Shown: positions 1 through 8,707, counted from the first letter of the stretch. The stretch is 64,000 nucleotides of DNA from Nocardioides sp. SYSU D00065 (GCF_017916425.1 NZ_JAFMSX010000002.1:552413-616412), one strand, 5' to 3'. A program made the numbers and translations. Notes: generated by a model not told the origin, from the sequence alone.

Positions 1-1
1 G

Positions 2-1375
2 TTCATGTTCCGGCGCTTCGGCACCGGGGCCCACCTGGTCAACGCGATCAGCTTCGCGGTCGCGCAGCTGCTGATCGCGGGCGTCAACCTGGCCCTGCTG
101 GCAGGCATCGTGCACGCGCTGCTGGGCTGGCCGATCTGGATCGCGCTCGTCGTCGCCGGCGCGATCGTGCTGTCGTACATCACGCTCGGCGGACTGAGCG
201 CGGCGATCTACAACGAGGTGCTGCAGTTCTTCGTGATCGTCGCCTCGCTGCTCCCGCTGACCCTGATCGGCCTGCACCGCGTGGGCGGGTGGGACGGGCT
301 CACCGACAAGATCACCGCCGCGGCGGACGGCGCCCCCGCCGACGCCGCCGTCGCTCCCGCGTCCCAGCAGCTGGAGTCCTGGCCCGGCCAGGCGCTGTCC
401 GGCTTCGACTCGCCGCTGCTCTCGGTGATCGGCATCGTCTTCGGTCTCGGCTTCGTGCTGTCCTTCGGCTACTGGACGACGAACTTCGTCGAGGTCCAGC
501 GCGCGATGGCGTCCGACTCGATCTCGGCGGCGCGCAAGACCCCGATCATCGGCGCCTTCCCCAAGATGTTCGTGCCGTTCATCGTCATCGTGCCCGGCAT
601 GATCTCGGCCGTCCTCGTGCAGGAGATGGTCGACCTCAAGAGCGGCGGCAGCCCCGCGGGCGGCGCCTCGGGGGAGGGGGTGGCGTACAACGACGCCCTG
701 CTGCTCCTCATGCGCGACGTCCTGCCCAACGGTCTGCTGGGGCTGGCGATCGCCGGACTCCTCGCGGCCTTCATGGCCGGCATGGCGGCCAACATCTCGG
801 CCTTCAACACCGTCTTCTCCTACGACCTGTGGCAGCGCTACATCCGCAAGGACCACAGCGACGACTACTACCTGCGCATCGGGCGTCTGGCGACCATCGC
901 GGCCACGGTCATCGCGATCTTCACCGCCCGCATCGCGATGGGCTACGACAACGTCATGGACTATCTCCAGACGCTGTTCGGGTTCTTCAACGCGCCGCTG
1001 TTCGCGACGTTCATCCTCGGCATGTTCTGGAAGCGGATGACGCCGACCGCCGGCTGGGTCGGGCTGGTGGCCGGCACGCTCGCCGCCATCGCGGTCGACC
1101 GCCTCGCGGCGGCCGGCGTGATCGACCTGCCCGGCCAGGGCGCGGCCTTCCTCGCCGCGGCCACGGCCTTCGTCGTCGACATCGTGCTCAGCATCGTGGT
1201 CTCCCTGGTCACCAAGCCCAAGCCGGCCTCCGAGCTGCGAGGGCTGGTCTACTCCGAGACTCCACGCGAGGACCGCACCGACCCCGACGAGGCCTCGATG
1301 CCGTGGTGGCGGCGCACCGCCCCGCTGGCCGGCATCGCCCTGGCCATGGTCATCGTCCTCAACGTCGCCTTCTGA
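2..1375 (+). CDS. Sodium:solute symporter family protein, 5' end cut by the window
   Basis: A cytoplasmic-membrane carrier of the SSS family, which couples Na+ entry to uptake of a small solute; the solute cannot be read from the sequence. The frame is open from the left edge and runs 457 codons with many hydrophobic helices. Family-typical stretches include NAISF near the visible start and SYITLGGLSAAIYNEVLQF, the conserved SSS helix after the first substrate-site helices. Family members usually have about 500-550 residues, so roughly 50-90 N-terminal residues lie outside the window. The C-terminus ends in a charged linker and one last helix. The next gene starts 13 bases downstream, so the two are probably co-transcribed. 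Confidence 0.85.
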   Translation, partial: FMFRRFGTGAHLVNAISFAVAQLLIAGVNLALLAGIVHALLGWPIWIALVVAGAIVLSYITLGGLSAAIYNEVLQFFVIVASLLPLTLIGLHRVGGWDGLTDKITAAADGAPADAAVAPASQQLESWPGQALSGFDSPLLSVIGIVFGLGFVLSFGYWTTNFVEVQRAMASDSISAARKTPIIGAFPKMFVPFIVIVPGMISAVLVQEMVDLKSGGSPAGGASGEGVAYNDALLLLMRDVLPNGLLGLAIAGLLAAFMAGMAANISAFNTVFSYDLWQRYIRKDHSDDYYLRIGRLATIAATVIAIFTARIAMGYDNVMDYLQTLFGFFNAPLFATFILGMFWKRMTPTAGWVGLVAGTLAAIAVDRLAAAGVIDLPGQGAAFLAAATAFVVDIVLSIVVSLVTKPKPASELRGLVYSETPREDRTDPDEASMPWWRRTAPLAGIALAMVIVLNVAF

Positions 1376-1388
1376 GAGAGGGGCCCAC

Positions 1389-1709
1389 ATGTCCACCGAC
1401 ACCACGTCCGGCAGCGCCCAGTCCCAGCCGCGCAAGGCCGGCGCGTTCGACATCCGCAACATCATCGGGGCCCTGATGGGCGTCTACGGCGTCATCCTCG
1501 CGCTCGCCGGGCTGCTCGGCGAGCACGAGCCGGCGAAGACCGGTGACGTCAACGCCAACCTCTGGACCGGGCTCGCGCTGCTCGCCGTCGCCGTGTTCTT
1601 CCTCGGCTGGGCGAAGCTCAAGCCGATCGTGGTGCCGCCCGACTTCGACCGTCCCGACGACGACCCGACGCGTCCCGCCCCGCAGCGCAAGCGGCCGCCG
1701 GCGCACTGA
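1389..1709 (+). CDS. Small two-helix membrane protein following the symporter
   Basis: A 106-residue protein of unknown function. A polar N-terminus (about 1-22) precedes two hydrophobic segments at about 26-45 and 59-77. The tail is rich in proline, arginine and aspartate and should lie in the cytoplasm. A purine-rich ribosome site (GAGAGGGG) sits before the ATG. Its position 13 bases after the symporter stop, inside the same terminator, suggests an accessory subunit or stability partner of that transporter; this is inferred from position only. Confidence 0.7.
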   Translation: MSTDTTSGSAQSQPRKAGAFDIRNIIGALMGVYGVILALAGLLGEHEPAKTGDVNANLWTGLALLAVAVFFLGWAKLKPIVVPPDFDRPDDDPTRPAPQRKRPPAH

Positions 1710-1724
1710 CGCCGTCTGCGGCGA

Positions 1725-1751
1725 GGCCCCGCGTTCGTCGGGCGCGGGGCC
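1725..1751 (+). terminator. Hairpin terminator after the symporter pair
   Basis: A perfect 9-bp G/C stem (GGCCCCGCG / CGCGGGGCC) with a 9-base loop, placed between the symporter operon and the SMR gene. No U-tract follows, as is common for actinobacterial intrinsic terminators. Confidence 0.65.
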
Positions 1752-1767
1752 GCCCGGATCGGCGATT

Positions 1768-1793
1768 GTCTACTTAGTTGGTAGACTCGGACT
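1768..1793 (+). promoter_or_regulatory. Operator palindrome over a leaderless promoter of the SMR gene
   Basis: An inverted repeat GTCTAC-N7-GTAGAC (1768-1786) overlaps a -10 box TAGACT (1782-1787). That box lies 6 bases before the ATG at 1794, and there is no Shine-Dalgarno sequence, so the transcript probably starts at the ATG. A dimeric repressor or activator on the palindrome would control RNA polymerase access. The LysR gene downstream is one candidate regulator; a TetR-type protein encoded elsewhere is another. Confidence 0.55.
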
Positions 1794-2114
1794 ATGGCGT
1801 ATGCACTGCTGCTGCTGGCGATCGCCTCGGAGGTGGCGGCGACGTCGCTGCTGGGGCGCACCGAGGGCTTCACCCGGCCGTTGTGGACGACGGTGTGCCT
1901 CTCGGCGTACGGCGTCTCGTTCTACCTGCTGGCCCAGGTGGTCCAGCACCTTCCGGTGGGGATCGCGTACGCGCTGTGGTCCGGCCTCGGCACGGCGGCC
2001 ATCGTCCTGATCGGGGCCACCTTCCTCGGTCAGGTCCCGAACCTGCCGACGGTCGGCGGCATCGTGCTGATCGCCGCCGGCGTGCTGACCGTGCACCTCG
2101 CCCAGGCGCACTGA
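1794..2114 (+). CDS. SMR family multidrug/quaternary-ammonium exporter
   Basis: A four-helix proton antiporter of the small multidrug resistance family (EmrE/QacE-like) that works as a dimer in the cytoplasmic membrane. The 106-residue length fits the family. The essential membrane glutamate is at residue 13 in IASEVAATSLL. Helix 3 has GIAYALWSGLG, the SMR signature, and helix 4 carries the dimer-contact glycines. The LysR gene begins 12 bases after the stop. Known SMR substrates include quaternary ammonium cations and guanidinium; the actual substrate here is unknown. Its nearness to a betaine-type importer makes a quaternary ammonium compound attractive, but that is inference. Confidence 0.88.
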   Translation: MAYALLLLAIASEVAATSLLGRTEGFTRPLWTTVCLSAYGVSFYLLAQVVQHLPVGIAYALWSGLGTAAIVLIGATFLGQVPNLPTVGGIVLIAAGVLTVHLAQAH

Positions 2115-2126
2115 GCGGAGCGGCGG

Positions 2127-3080
2127 GTGGAACGGCGCCAGCTGCAGTACTTCCTCGCGATCGCGGATGCTGGCAGCTTCACGCGTGCGGCGAGCCGCCT
2201 CAACGTGGCGCAGCCGTCACTCTCCGCGGCGATGCGCTCGCTCGAGGACGAGCTCGGGACGGAGCTGTTCGAGCGGCACGGCCGCGGCGTGCGCCTGACC
2301 GAGACCGGCCGGGCGCTGGTCGCTCCCGCGCGCAGGACCGTGCGCGCGTTCCATCTCGCCGCGGGTGCTGTGCGCGCGGCGGCGGGGGAGGGCTACGGCC
2401 GCCTGGTGATCGTGTCCAGCACGCTGTGGGTGGTCGAGCCCCTCGTCGCGGTCCTGGGCGAGTTCCGCCGCCTGCACGCGGCGGCCCAGCTCGTGGTGAC
2501 CGACCCGCACAACCGCTCCGACGTGCTCGAGCAGGTCCGTGCCGGCGATGCCGACATCGGTGTCGTCGAGGGACTGACGCCCCTCACCGGGGCTCCACCG
2601 GGGATCCTGTCCAGCCAGCCGCTGGGCGAGCAGGAGCTGGTCGCCGTCCTGCCTCCCGGCCCGGAGGCGGCGCCCGCGTCCGTGTCCGTCGCCGACGTCT
2701 CGACCCACGGGTTGATCAGCACCCCGGCCGGAACGGCCATGCGGACGCTGTTGGACGAGCAGCTGGCGGCGTCCGGGTCGTCTGCCGAGGTGGAGGTCGA
2801 GACGGCGCACGTCGCCTCTGTGGTGCCCCTCGTCCTCGCGCGTGCCGGGGCGACCATCCTGCCCCGGGGCATGGCGGCGCTCGCCGCGGCCCAGGGGGCG
2901 CGCATCGCGCAGCTGGAGCCCGCGGCCCGCGCCGACCTCTCCCTGGTGTGGCGCACCGATCGGCTGTCCCAGCTCGGTGAGCACCTCGTGCTGCTGGCGG
3001 CCGACCACCTGGGCACGGGCGCCTCCGCGACGGGTGACGAGGCGCCGGTCCTCGCCCCGCTCCGAGCCGACGCGTCCTGA
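2127..3080 (+). CDS. LysR family transcriptional regulator
   Basis: A 317-residue DNA-binding regulator. Residues 1-60 form the winged helix-turn-helix (FLAIADAGSFTRAA, then AQPSLSAAMRSLEDELG, and LFERHGRGVRLTETG). Residues about 90-295 form the two-lobed effector-binding domain. The start is GTG with GGAG about 7 bases upstream. It lies directly between the SMR exporter and the betaine-type ABC importer, all on the same strand, so either is a plausible target. LysR proteins usually act as tetramers that bind a co-inducer. The inducer cannot be predicted, but the compound imported by the downstream transporter is the natural guess. Confidence 0.9.
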   Translation: MERRQLQYFLAIADAGSFTRAASRLNVAQPSLSAAMRSLEDELGTELFERHGRGVRLTETGRALVAPARRTVRAFHLAAGAVRAAAGEGYGRLVIVSSTLWVVEPLVAVLGEFRRLHAAAQLVVTDPHNRSDVLEQVRAGDADIGVVEGLTPLTGAPPGILSSQPLGEQELVAVLPPGPEAAPASVSVADVSTHGLISTPAGTAMRTLLDEQLAASGSSAEVEVETAHVASVVPLVLARAGATILPRGMAALAAAQGARIAQLEPAARADLSLVWRTDRLSQLGEHLVLLAADHLGTGASATGDEAPVLAPLRADAS

Positions 3081-3172
3081 GGTCGCGCGTGCCCGCGACC
3101 GGCGGGTCGTGAGCCATCGAGCCGGGCTATTCCTGCCGCTCGGAACCGGTCTGGGTCGGGCGGGCGATTCGC

Positions 3173-3202
3173 TTGAGCGCCAAAGCGTTTAATGTCTACT
3201 GT
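3173..3202 (+). promoter_or_regulatory. Putative promoter of the betaine-type ABC operon
   Basis: TTGAGC (3173-3178) and TACTGT (3197-3202) are separated by 18 bases and precede the binding-protein gene with a leader of about 55 bases. The surrounding stretch is relatively A/T-rich for this genome. The match is moderate. Confidence 0.4.
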
Positions 3203-3262
3203 CTTACTCGCCAAAGATCGCAGGTCGCAGCTCGGGAAGCGGCGACACACGTCAGGAGCACC

Positions 3263-4255
3263 ATGAGCGACCACCAGCCCCTCACCCGCCTCGTCCGCGC
3301 TGCCGCAGCTGCAGCGGCCGGTACCGTCCTGCTCGCAGCCGCAGGCTGCGCCTCGGACTCCGCTGCGGGCGGGGGCGACGAGGGCTTCGCCCAGGACGCC
3401 GCCGGTGGCGGCAGCGACTCGGTCGTCCTGGCCGAGCAGCCCTGGGTCGACCTGCAGGTGCAGAACGAGATCGCCGTGCAGCTGCTCGACGAGCTCGGCT
3501 ACGACGCCTCGATCAAGAAGAACCTGTCGGTGGAGAACGCCGCTGCCGCCATCGGCTCGGGCGACCTCGACGCCTACCTCGGCAACTGGTGGCCCTCGCA
3601 GGAGCCGACGTTCGGCACCCTCATCGACGAGGGACAGGTCGACGTCCTCTCCACGATCGTCACCGGCACGGAGTACGCGCCGGCCGTCCCGGGCGACGTC
3701 GCCCAGGAGCTCGGCATCTCCTCCCTCGCCGACCTCGACGAGCACGCGGACGAGTTCGGCCGCAAGATCTACGGCATCGAGGCCGGCACGCCCGGCAACG
3801 AGACGATCCAGGCCGCCATCGACGCCGACGCCTACGGGCTCGGCGACTGGGAGCTGGTGGCCAGCGGGACGCCGGCGATGCTCGCGCAGGTCGCGAAGTC
3901 GCACAAGGCCGGCGAGCCGATCGTCTTCCTGGCGTGGAGCCCGCACTGGATGACCGTCGAGTTCGACACGGTCTTCCTCGAGGACCCCGAGGGCGTCTGG
4001 GGCGGTGCCGGGGAGATCCGCACCGTCGCCCGCGACGGTTTCGCCGACGACAACCCGTCCATCGCGACGTTCCTGGCCAACCTCACCTTCACCACCGACG
4101 AGGCCGGGGAGTTCTACTACGCCCACGACAAGGAGGGGCAGGCCGTCGACGACATCGCCGCGAGCTGGATCGAGGAGAACCCCGACAAGGTGGCGGAGTT
4201 CCTCGAGGGCGTCGAGGACGTCGACGGACAGCCCGCCGCCGAGGCGCTGTCGTGA
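3263..4255 (+). CDS. Glycine betaine/proline-type ABC transporter substrate-binding lipoprotein
   Basis: An extracytoplasmic lipoprotein that delivers a quaternary-ammonium-type ligand to the permease. The signal peptide ends in lipobox LAAAGC with the lipidated cysteine at residue 29. The mature part matches the ProX/OpuAC fold. Tryptophans that could form the ligand's aromatic cage are visible in EQPWVDL, GNWWPSQEP and AWSPHWM. The ATG at 3263 was chosen over earlier in-frame starts because AGGAG lies 4 bases upstream and the signal peptide begins directly. Its stop overlaps the GTG of the ATPase gene (GTGA), giving translational coupling. The ligand is not fixed by sequence: betaine, choline, carnitine or a sulfonated analogue are possible. 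Confidence 0.88.
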   Translation: MSDHQPLTRLVRAAAAAAAGTVLLAAAGCASDSAAGGGDEGFAQDAAGGGSDSVVLAEQPWVDLQVQNEIAVQLLDELGYDASIKKNLSVENAAAAIGSGDLDAYLGNWWPSQEPTFGTLIDEGQVDVLSTIVTGTEYAPAVPGDVAQELGISSLADLDEHADEFGRKIYGIEAGTPGNETIQAAIDADAYGLGDWELVASGTPAMLAQVAKSHKAGEPIVFLAWSPHWMTVEFDTVFLEDPEGVWGGAGEIRTVARDGFADDNPSIATFLANLTFTTDEAGEFYYAHDKEGQAVDDIAASWIEENPDKVAEFLEGVEDVDGQPAAEALS

Positions 4256-5532
4256 GCGCCACGACGTACGCGGCACCGGGACCCGCCGCGACGAGCACCC
4301 GCGGCCCGCAGCGGGAGACGGTGGTCGCCGCCGAGGGCCTGTCGAAGGTCTACGGCCTCTCGGACAGGCAGGCAGCCAAGGCGCTCGCCGCGGCGGACCC
4401 GGCGGGGGCGGTGGCCGCGGCCGGCGGCTACCTCGGCGCGCACGACGTCAGCTTCAGCGTCCAGCGGGGCGAGGTGTTCGTGATCATGGGGCTGTCGGGC
4501 TCGGGGAAGTCGACCGTGCTCCGCATGGTCAACCGGCTCAACGAGCCCACCGCCGGGCGCCTCCTCGTCGAGGGGCAGGACGTCACCCGACTTCCTGCGG
4601 ACCGGCTCCGCGCCCTGCGCAACGACACCATCAGCATGGTCTTCCAGCACTTCAGCCTGTTCCCGCACCGCACCGTGCGCGACAACGCGGCCTACGGGCT
4701 GAAGGTGCGTGGCGTCGCTCGCGCCGAGCGGCGCGAGCGCGCCGACGCCGCCCTCGAGCGGGTCGGGCTCGGCGACCGGGGCGACAAGCTCCCGCACGAG
4801 CTGTCCGGCGGCATGCGTCAGCGCGTCGGGCTGGCCCGCGCGCTGGCCGTCGACCCGCCGGTGCTGCTCATGGACGAGCCGTTCTCCGCCCTGGACCCGC
4901 TGATCCGGCGCGACATGCAGGACCTGCTCATGCAGCTGCAGGTGGAGGACGGGCGCACCATCCTCTTCGTCACCCACGACCTCAACGAGGCGATGCGGCT
5001 GGGCGACCGGGTCATGGTCATGCGCCAGGGCCGGGTCGTGCAGTGCGCCTCAGGGCCGGAGATCGTCGCCCACCCGGCGGACGACTACGTCAGCGAGTTC
5101 GTCGCCGACGTCGACCGCGCCCGGGTGCTGACCGCCGCCGACCTGCTGCGTGCCCCGCTGCTCACCCTGTCGCGGGGCGACCGACCCGCGGACGCCCTGC
5201 GGCGGCTCGGCGACAACGAGGCCAACGGCGCCTTCGTCGTCGACGACGACGGCCGGCTGCTGGGGGTCGTCACGGACGCGCGCCTCGTCGAGGCGGTCCG
5301 TCGCGAGGCGGGCGACCTCACGGGTGCGCTGTGGGACGACTACCACGCCGTCGCCCCCGACGACCTGGTCGGCGACTTCATGCACCTGGCCGGCCGACAG
5401 GTCGTGCCGGTCACCGTCGTCGACGACGCGGGCCGCCTCCTGGGCGTCGTCCCGCGGGCCACGATCCTGTCCTCCCTCTCCCACGCCCGACCCGCGGACG
5501 CGGCTCCTGTGCCGGAGGTGGCTCGTGCCTGA
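4252..5532 (+). CDS. Betaine-type ABC transporter ATPase with CBS domains
   Basis: A 426-residue cytoplasmic ATPase of the ProV/OpuAA type that drives the importer. The Walker A motif GLSGSGKST is at about 79-87, the signature LSGGMRQRVGLARAL at about 184, Walker B LLMDEPFSALD at about 204, and the switch histidine in VTHD. Residues about 300-415 hold two CBS repeats (GAFVVDDDGRLLGVVTD and VVPVTVVDDAGRLLGVV). In OpuA-type systems CBS domains sense ionic strength or cyclic di-AMP, so gating by osmotic state is likely. The GTG start overlaps the binding-protein stop, and the 3' end overlaps the permease start by 8 bases. Confidence 0.9.
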   Translation: MSATTYAAPGPAATSTRGPQRETVVAAEGLSKVYGLSDRQAAKALAAADPAGAVAAAGGYLGAHDVSFSVQRGEVFVIMGLSGSGKSTVLRMVNRLNEPTAGRLLVEGQDVTRLPADRLRALRNDTISMVFQHFSLFPHRTVRDNAAYGLKVRGVARAERRERADAALERVGLGDRGDKLPHELSGGMRQRVGLARALAVDPPVLLMDEPFSALDPLIRRDMQDLLMQLQVEDGRTILFVTHDLNEAMRLGDRVMVMRQGRVVQCASGPEIVAHPADDYVSEFVADVDRARVLTAADLLRAPLLTLSRGDRPADALRRLGDNEANGAFVVDDDGRLLGVVTDARLVEAVRREAGDLTGALWDDYHAVAPDDLVGDFMHLAGRQVVPVTVVDDAGRLLGVVPRATILSSLSHARPADAAPVPEVARA

Positions 5533-6433
5533 CCTGCGCCTCGGCGAGCGCGGCGAGACCGCGATCGACTTCATGACCGACAACTTCGGCGGCTTCTTCG
5601 ACGCCGTCAAGGACGTCCTCAACCTCCTGCTCCGCACGGTGTACGACGCCCTCACCGTCCTCACCCCGACGGCCATGGTGGTGGTGCTCGGTGTGGTCGC
5701 CCTCGTGGCCACCCGGCGGCTGGCGCTGTCCCTCGTCCTGACTGCCGGCCTGCTCCTGATCCAGTCGATGCAGCTGTGGCCCGAGACGATGCAGACGATG
5801 ACCTCCGTCGTCGTCGCGACCGTCATCGCCCTCGCGATCGGCGTCCCGCTCGGGATCTGGTCGGCGCTCAATCCGGCGGTCCGCGCCGTCGTGCGGCCGG
5901 TCCTCGACCTCATGCAGACGCTGCCGGTGTTCGTCTACCTCCTGCCGACGATCCTGTTCTTCGGCGTGGGCGACGCCCCCGGGCTCGTGGCGACCATCGT
6001 CTTCTCGATCCCGCCGGCCGTCCGGCTCACCCAGCTGGGCATCCAGCACGTGGACGCGGAGACCGTCGAGGCGGCGCGCGCCTTCGGGGCCAGCCGTCGC
6101 GAGGTCCTGCGCGAGGTGCAGCTGCCACTGGCCCTGCCCTCGATCATGACCGGGGTCAACCAGGTCATCATGCTGGCCCTGTCCATGGTGGTCGTCGCCG
6201 GCCTGGTGGGCGGCGCCGGCCTGGGCGGCGTCGTCGTCAACGCCGTGCAGGGACTCCAGATCGGCGCCTCGATCGAGGGCGGCCTCGCCGTGGTCGTCCT
6301 CGCCGTCTACCTCGACCGCGTCTCCGCGGCCCTGGGCGGCCAGGGTCGCGGGGCCCCCGCCTGGTGGCCCCGGCGCCGGCGTACCGGCGGCGCCGCCGCT
6401 GCGCCGGCGCCGCCTGTGCCCACCGCTGCCTGA
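5525..6433 (+). CDS. Betaine-type ABC transporter permease
   Basis: A 302-residue integral membrane subunit (ProW/OpuAB type). After an N-terminal amphipathic stretch (about 1-45) come six or so helices. The ATPase-docking EAA loop is at about 181-200 (EAARAFGASRREVLREVQL followed by P). The GTG start lies inside the 3' end of the ATPase gene, so the two are translationally coupled. The C-terminus is a short, low-complexity alanine/arginine/proline tail. With the two upstream genes it forms a complete importer; the dioxygenase gene follows after 57 bases. Confidence 0.9.
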   Translation: MPDLRLGERGETAIDFMTDNFGGFFDAVKDVLNLLLRTVYDALTVLTPTAMVVVLGVVALVATRRLALSLVLTAGLLLIQSMQLWPETMQTMTSVVVATVIALAIGVPLGIWSALNPAVRAVVRPVLDLMQTLPVFVYLLPTILFFGVGDAPGLVATIVFSIPPAVRLTQLGIQHVDAETVEAARAFGASRREVLREVQLPLALPSIMTGVNQVIMLALSMVVVAGLVGGAGLGGVVVNAVQGLQIGASIEGGLAVVVLAVYLDRVSAALGGQGRGAPAWWPRRRRTGGAAAAPAPPVPTAA

Positions 6434-6490
6434 CCCGATCCGACTCACTCCAGCCCGACTCACACCGGCCCGACCCACAGGAGGACCCCC

Positions 6491-7453
6491 ATGTCACTCA
6501 CCCTCGACACCCTTTCCGCTCACGTTCCCACCCCGGACGCCCCCGCTACCCCGGCGGTCGCCGTCCACCGGCTGGGCGGTCGCATCGGCGCACGCATCGA
6601 CGGTGTGCGGATCGGCGGCGACCTCGACGCCGACACCGTCGCTGCGGTGCGTGGGGCGCTGCTCGAGCACAAGGTCGTCTTCTTCCGCGGTCAGGACCAC
6701 CTCGACGACGAGCAGCACCTGGCGTTCGCGGAGCTGTTCGGCCCGCTCACCACCGCCCACCCGACGGTCAACACCGGCACCGGCCGGGTCTTCCGCGTCA
6801 CCGCGAACAAGGGCATGGCCGCCAACGCCTGGCACACCGACGTCACCTTCGTCGACCGGGTGCCGGCGATCAGCGTGCTGCGAGCCGTCACCCTGCCGCC
6901 GTACGGCGGCAACACGGTCTGGGCCAACACGGTGGCGGCGTACGAGTCCCTCCCGGAGGCGCTCCGCGCGTTCGCCGACTCCGCATGGGCGGTGCACACC
7001 AACAGCTACGACTACGCACAGCGCGACGAGGAGAACGAGCAGCCCGACGCCAACTACACGCGCGACGACTTCACCTCGCAGCTGTTCGAGACGCGGCACC
7101 CCGTCGTGCGGGTGCACCCGGAGACCGGCGAGCGGTCGCTGGTGCTCGGCCACTTCGTCAAGGGGTTCACCGGCCTCAACACCTCCGAGTCGCACGCGCT
7201 CTTCCACGTGCTGCAGAACCGCATCACCCGGCTCGAGAACACCATCCGCTGGACGTGGCAGCCCGGCGACGTCGCCATGTGGGACAACCGGGCGACGCAG
7301 CACTACGCCGTCGCGGACTTCGGCAGCGAGCCGCGCGAGATGCGCCGGATCACCGTCGCCGGGGACGTGCCGGTCGCCATCGACGGCCGGCCCAGCGAGG
7401 TGATCGCCGGCGACGCCGCGGCCTACTCGCGGCTCGACGAGCTCATCTCCTGA
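6491..7453 (+). CDS. TauD/TfdA-family 2-oxoglutarate-dependent dioxygenase
   Basis: A 320-residue cytoplasmic Fe(II)/2-oxoglutarate dioxygenase that hydroxylates an organic substrate, often releasing sulfite, sulfate or an amine. The iron ligands are His115 and Asp117 (WHTDVTF) and His271 (NRATQHYAV). The oxoglutarate carboxylate is bound by the arginines near 285-286 (EMRRITVAG). A strong AGGAGGA lies 5 bases before the ATG. Relatives act on taurine, alkyl sulfates, 2,4-D and gamma-butyrobetaine. As last gene after a betaine-type importer, it probably attacks the imported compound. That substrate pairing is inference. The gene ends just before an 11-bp repeat array. Confidence 0.9.
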   Translation: MSLTLDTLSAHVPTPDAPATPAVAVHRLGGRIGARIDGVRIGGDLDADTVAAVRGALLEHKVVFFRGQDHLDDEQHLAFAELFGPLTTAHPTVNTGTGRVFRVTANKGMAANAWHTDVTFVDRVPAISVLRAVTLPPYGGNTVWANTVAAYESLPEALRAFADSAWAVHTNSYDYAQRDEENEQPDANYTRDDFTSQLFETRHPVVRVHPETGERSLVLGHFVKGFTGLNTSESHALFHVLQNRITRLENTIRWTWQPGDVAMWDNRATQHYAVADFGSEPREMRRITVAGDVPVAIDGRPSEVIAGDAAAYSRLDELIS

Positions 7454-7480
7454 GGAGCGGCGCCGGCTGACGCCGTCGGC

Positions 7481-7564
7481 GGTCAGCCGGCGGTCAGCCG
7501 GCGGTCAGCCGGCGGTCAGCCGGCGGTCAGCCGGCGGTCAGCCGGCGGTCAGCCGGCGGTCAGC
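7481..7564. repeat. 11-bp tandem repeat array between convergent genes
   Basis: Seven exact copies of GGTCAGCCGGC plus a partial eighth. Each unit contains GCCGGC, a self-complementary hexamer, spaced 5 bases from the next, so any two neighbouring units can form a 6-bp hairpin on either strand. The array fills the gap between the dioxygenase stop and the end of the ROK gene and supplies that gene's last four codons and stop (LTAG-stop). It may act as a bidirectional terminator. Confidence 0.9.
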
Positions 7565-8700
7565 TCCGTACGCTCCGCGGCGAGCAGCACGGCACCGACG
7601 AGCGAGGCCCGCTCGCCGAGCTCGGAGGCCTCGACCGGCGTGGCGGCCACGGCGTCGAGCGCGTGGCGGCGCAGCCCGATGCGAGCGGACTCGAGCAGCA
7701 GCTCGCCGGCGCGGGCCATGTCGCCCCCGACGACGACGAGGCCGGGGTTGAGCAGGTTGACGACGCTGGCCAGCGCCCAGCCCAGGTGCAGCCCGGCGTC
7801 CTCCAGCGCGCGGACGGCCGACACGTTGCCCTCCCGGGCGGCGGCGACGATCTCGTCGACCCCCGCGCCGGGCAGCTGGGTGTGCATCATCGACTGCAGC
7901 GCCCCGCTCGAGGTGTAGGCCTCCAGGCAGCCGCGGCTGCCGCACCGGCACACCGGACCGGTCTCGTCCAGCGTCAGGTGGCCGATCTCACCGGCGGTGC
8001 CGCCGCTGCCGTGGAAGAGGCGGTCCTCCAAGACGATGCCGGCGCCGACGCCGGAGGAGACCTTGACGAAGACCGAGTTGGCGTGGCCGCGGGCCACACC
8101 GTGACGGTGCTCGGCCAGCGCGCCGAGGTTGGCGTCGTTCTCGACGTGGACCTCGAGGCCGAACCGCTCGCGCGCGGCGTCGAGGGCGTTGACGCCCACC
8201 CAGCCGGGCAGGATCGCCGAGCTGCGCACGATGCCGTCGGTCATCGGGGCGGGGAGCCCCATCCCGACGCAGCGCAGCGTGCCGGCGTCCGCGCCCGCGT
8301 CGGCGAGCACCTCGGCGAGCAGCCCGGCCGCGGCGTCGAGCCCCGAGTCGCTGGGGTGACCGGAGTCGAGCGGCGTACGACGCTCCGCGAGCAGCGCGCC
8401 GGTGAGGTCGCCGAGGGCGACGGCGACGTGGCTGTGGCCGAAGTCGACACCGGCCACCACGCCCGCGGCGAGGGCGAGCGTCACGGTCGTGCCGCGACGG
8501 CCGCTCCCGGGCTCGGTGCTCACCAGGCCGGCCGCCGCGAGGTCGCGCACGATGCTGGAGACGGTGGCGGGCGCCAGCCCGGTCTGGCGGGCGAGGTCGG
8601 CCTGCGTCACCTGGTCACCGGAGCGCAGCACGTCGACGACGCGCTGCTGGTTGGCCGAGCGCAGCGAGGCGGTCGTGCCGGGCGACCCGGTGACGGACAT
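7549..8700 (-). CDS. ROK family transcriptional regulator
   Basis: A 383-residue repressor with a winged helix-turn-helix at about 10-60 (QADLARQTGLAPATVSSIVRD) joined to a ROK sugar-kinase-like domain. Visible ROK features are the phosphate loop GVDFGHSHV, the GEIGHLTL segment and the zinc-binding CRCGSRGCLE. Such proteins (XylR, NagC types) bind an operator until a sugar is present. It diverges from a xylose/ribose-type ABC operon, and the shared intergenic region holds mirror-image promoters inside an inverted repeat, so it very likely represses that operon and itself. The 3' end lies in the 11-bp repeat array; changes in copy number there would not alter the protein. Confidence 0.92.
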   Translation of the reverse strand: MSVTGSPGTTASLRSANQQRVVDVLRSGDQVTQADLARQTGLAPATVSSIVRDLAAAGLVSTEPGSGRRGTTVTLALAAGVVAGVDFGHSHVAVALGDLTGALLAERRTPLDSGHPSDSGLDAAAGLLAEVLADAGADAGTLRCVGMGLPAPMTDGIVRSSAILPGWVGVNALDAARERFGLEVHVENDANLGALAEHRHGVARGHANSVFVKVSSGVGAGIVLEDRLFHGSGGTAGEIGHLTLDETGPVCRCGSRGCLEAYTSSGALQSMMHTQLPGAGVDEIVAAAREGNVSAVRALEDAGLHLGWALASVVNLLNPGLVVVGGDMARAGELLLESARIGLRRHALDAVAATPVEASELGERASLVGAVLLAAERTELTAG

Positions 8701-8707
8701 GGACGCA

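Noticed and set aside
2393..4276. Long minus-strand open frame over the LysR and binding-protein genes
   Set aside because: Arg/Ser/Pro-rich translation without domains; both plus-strand genes are well supported.
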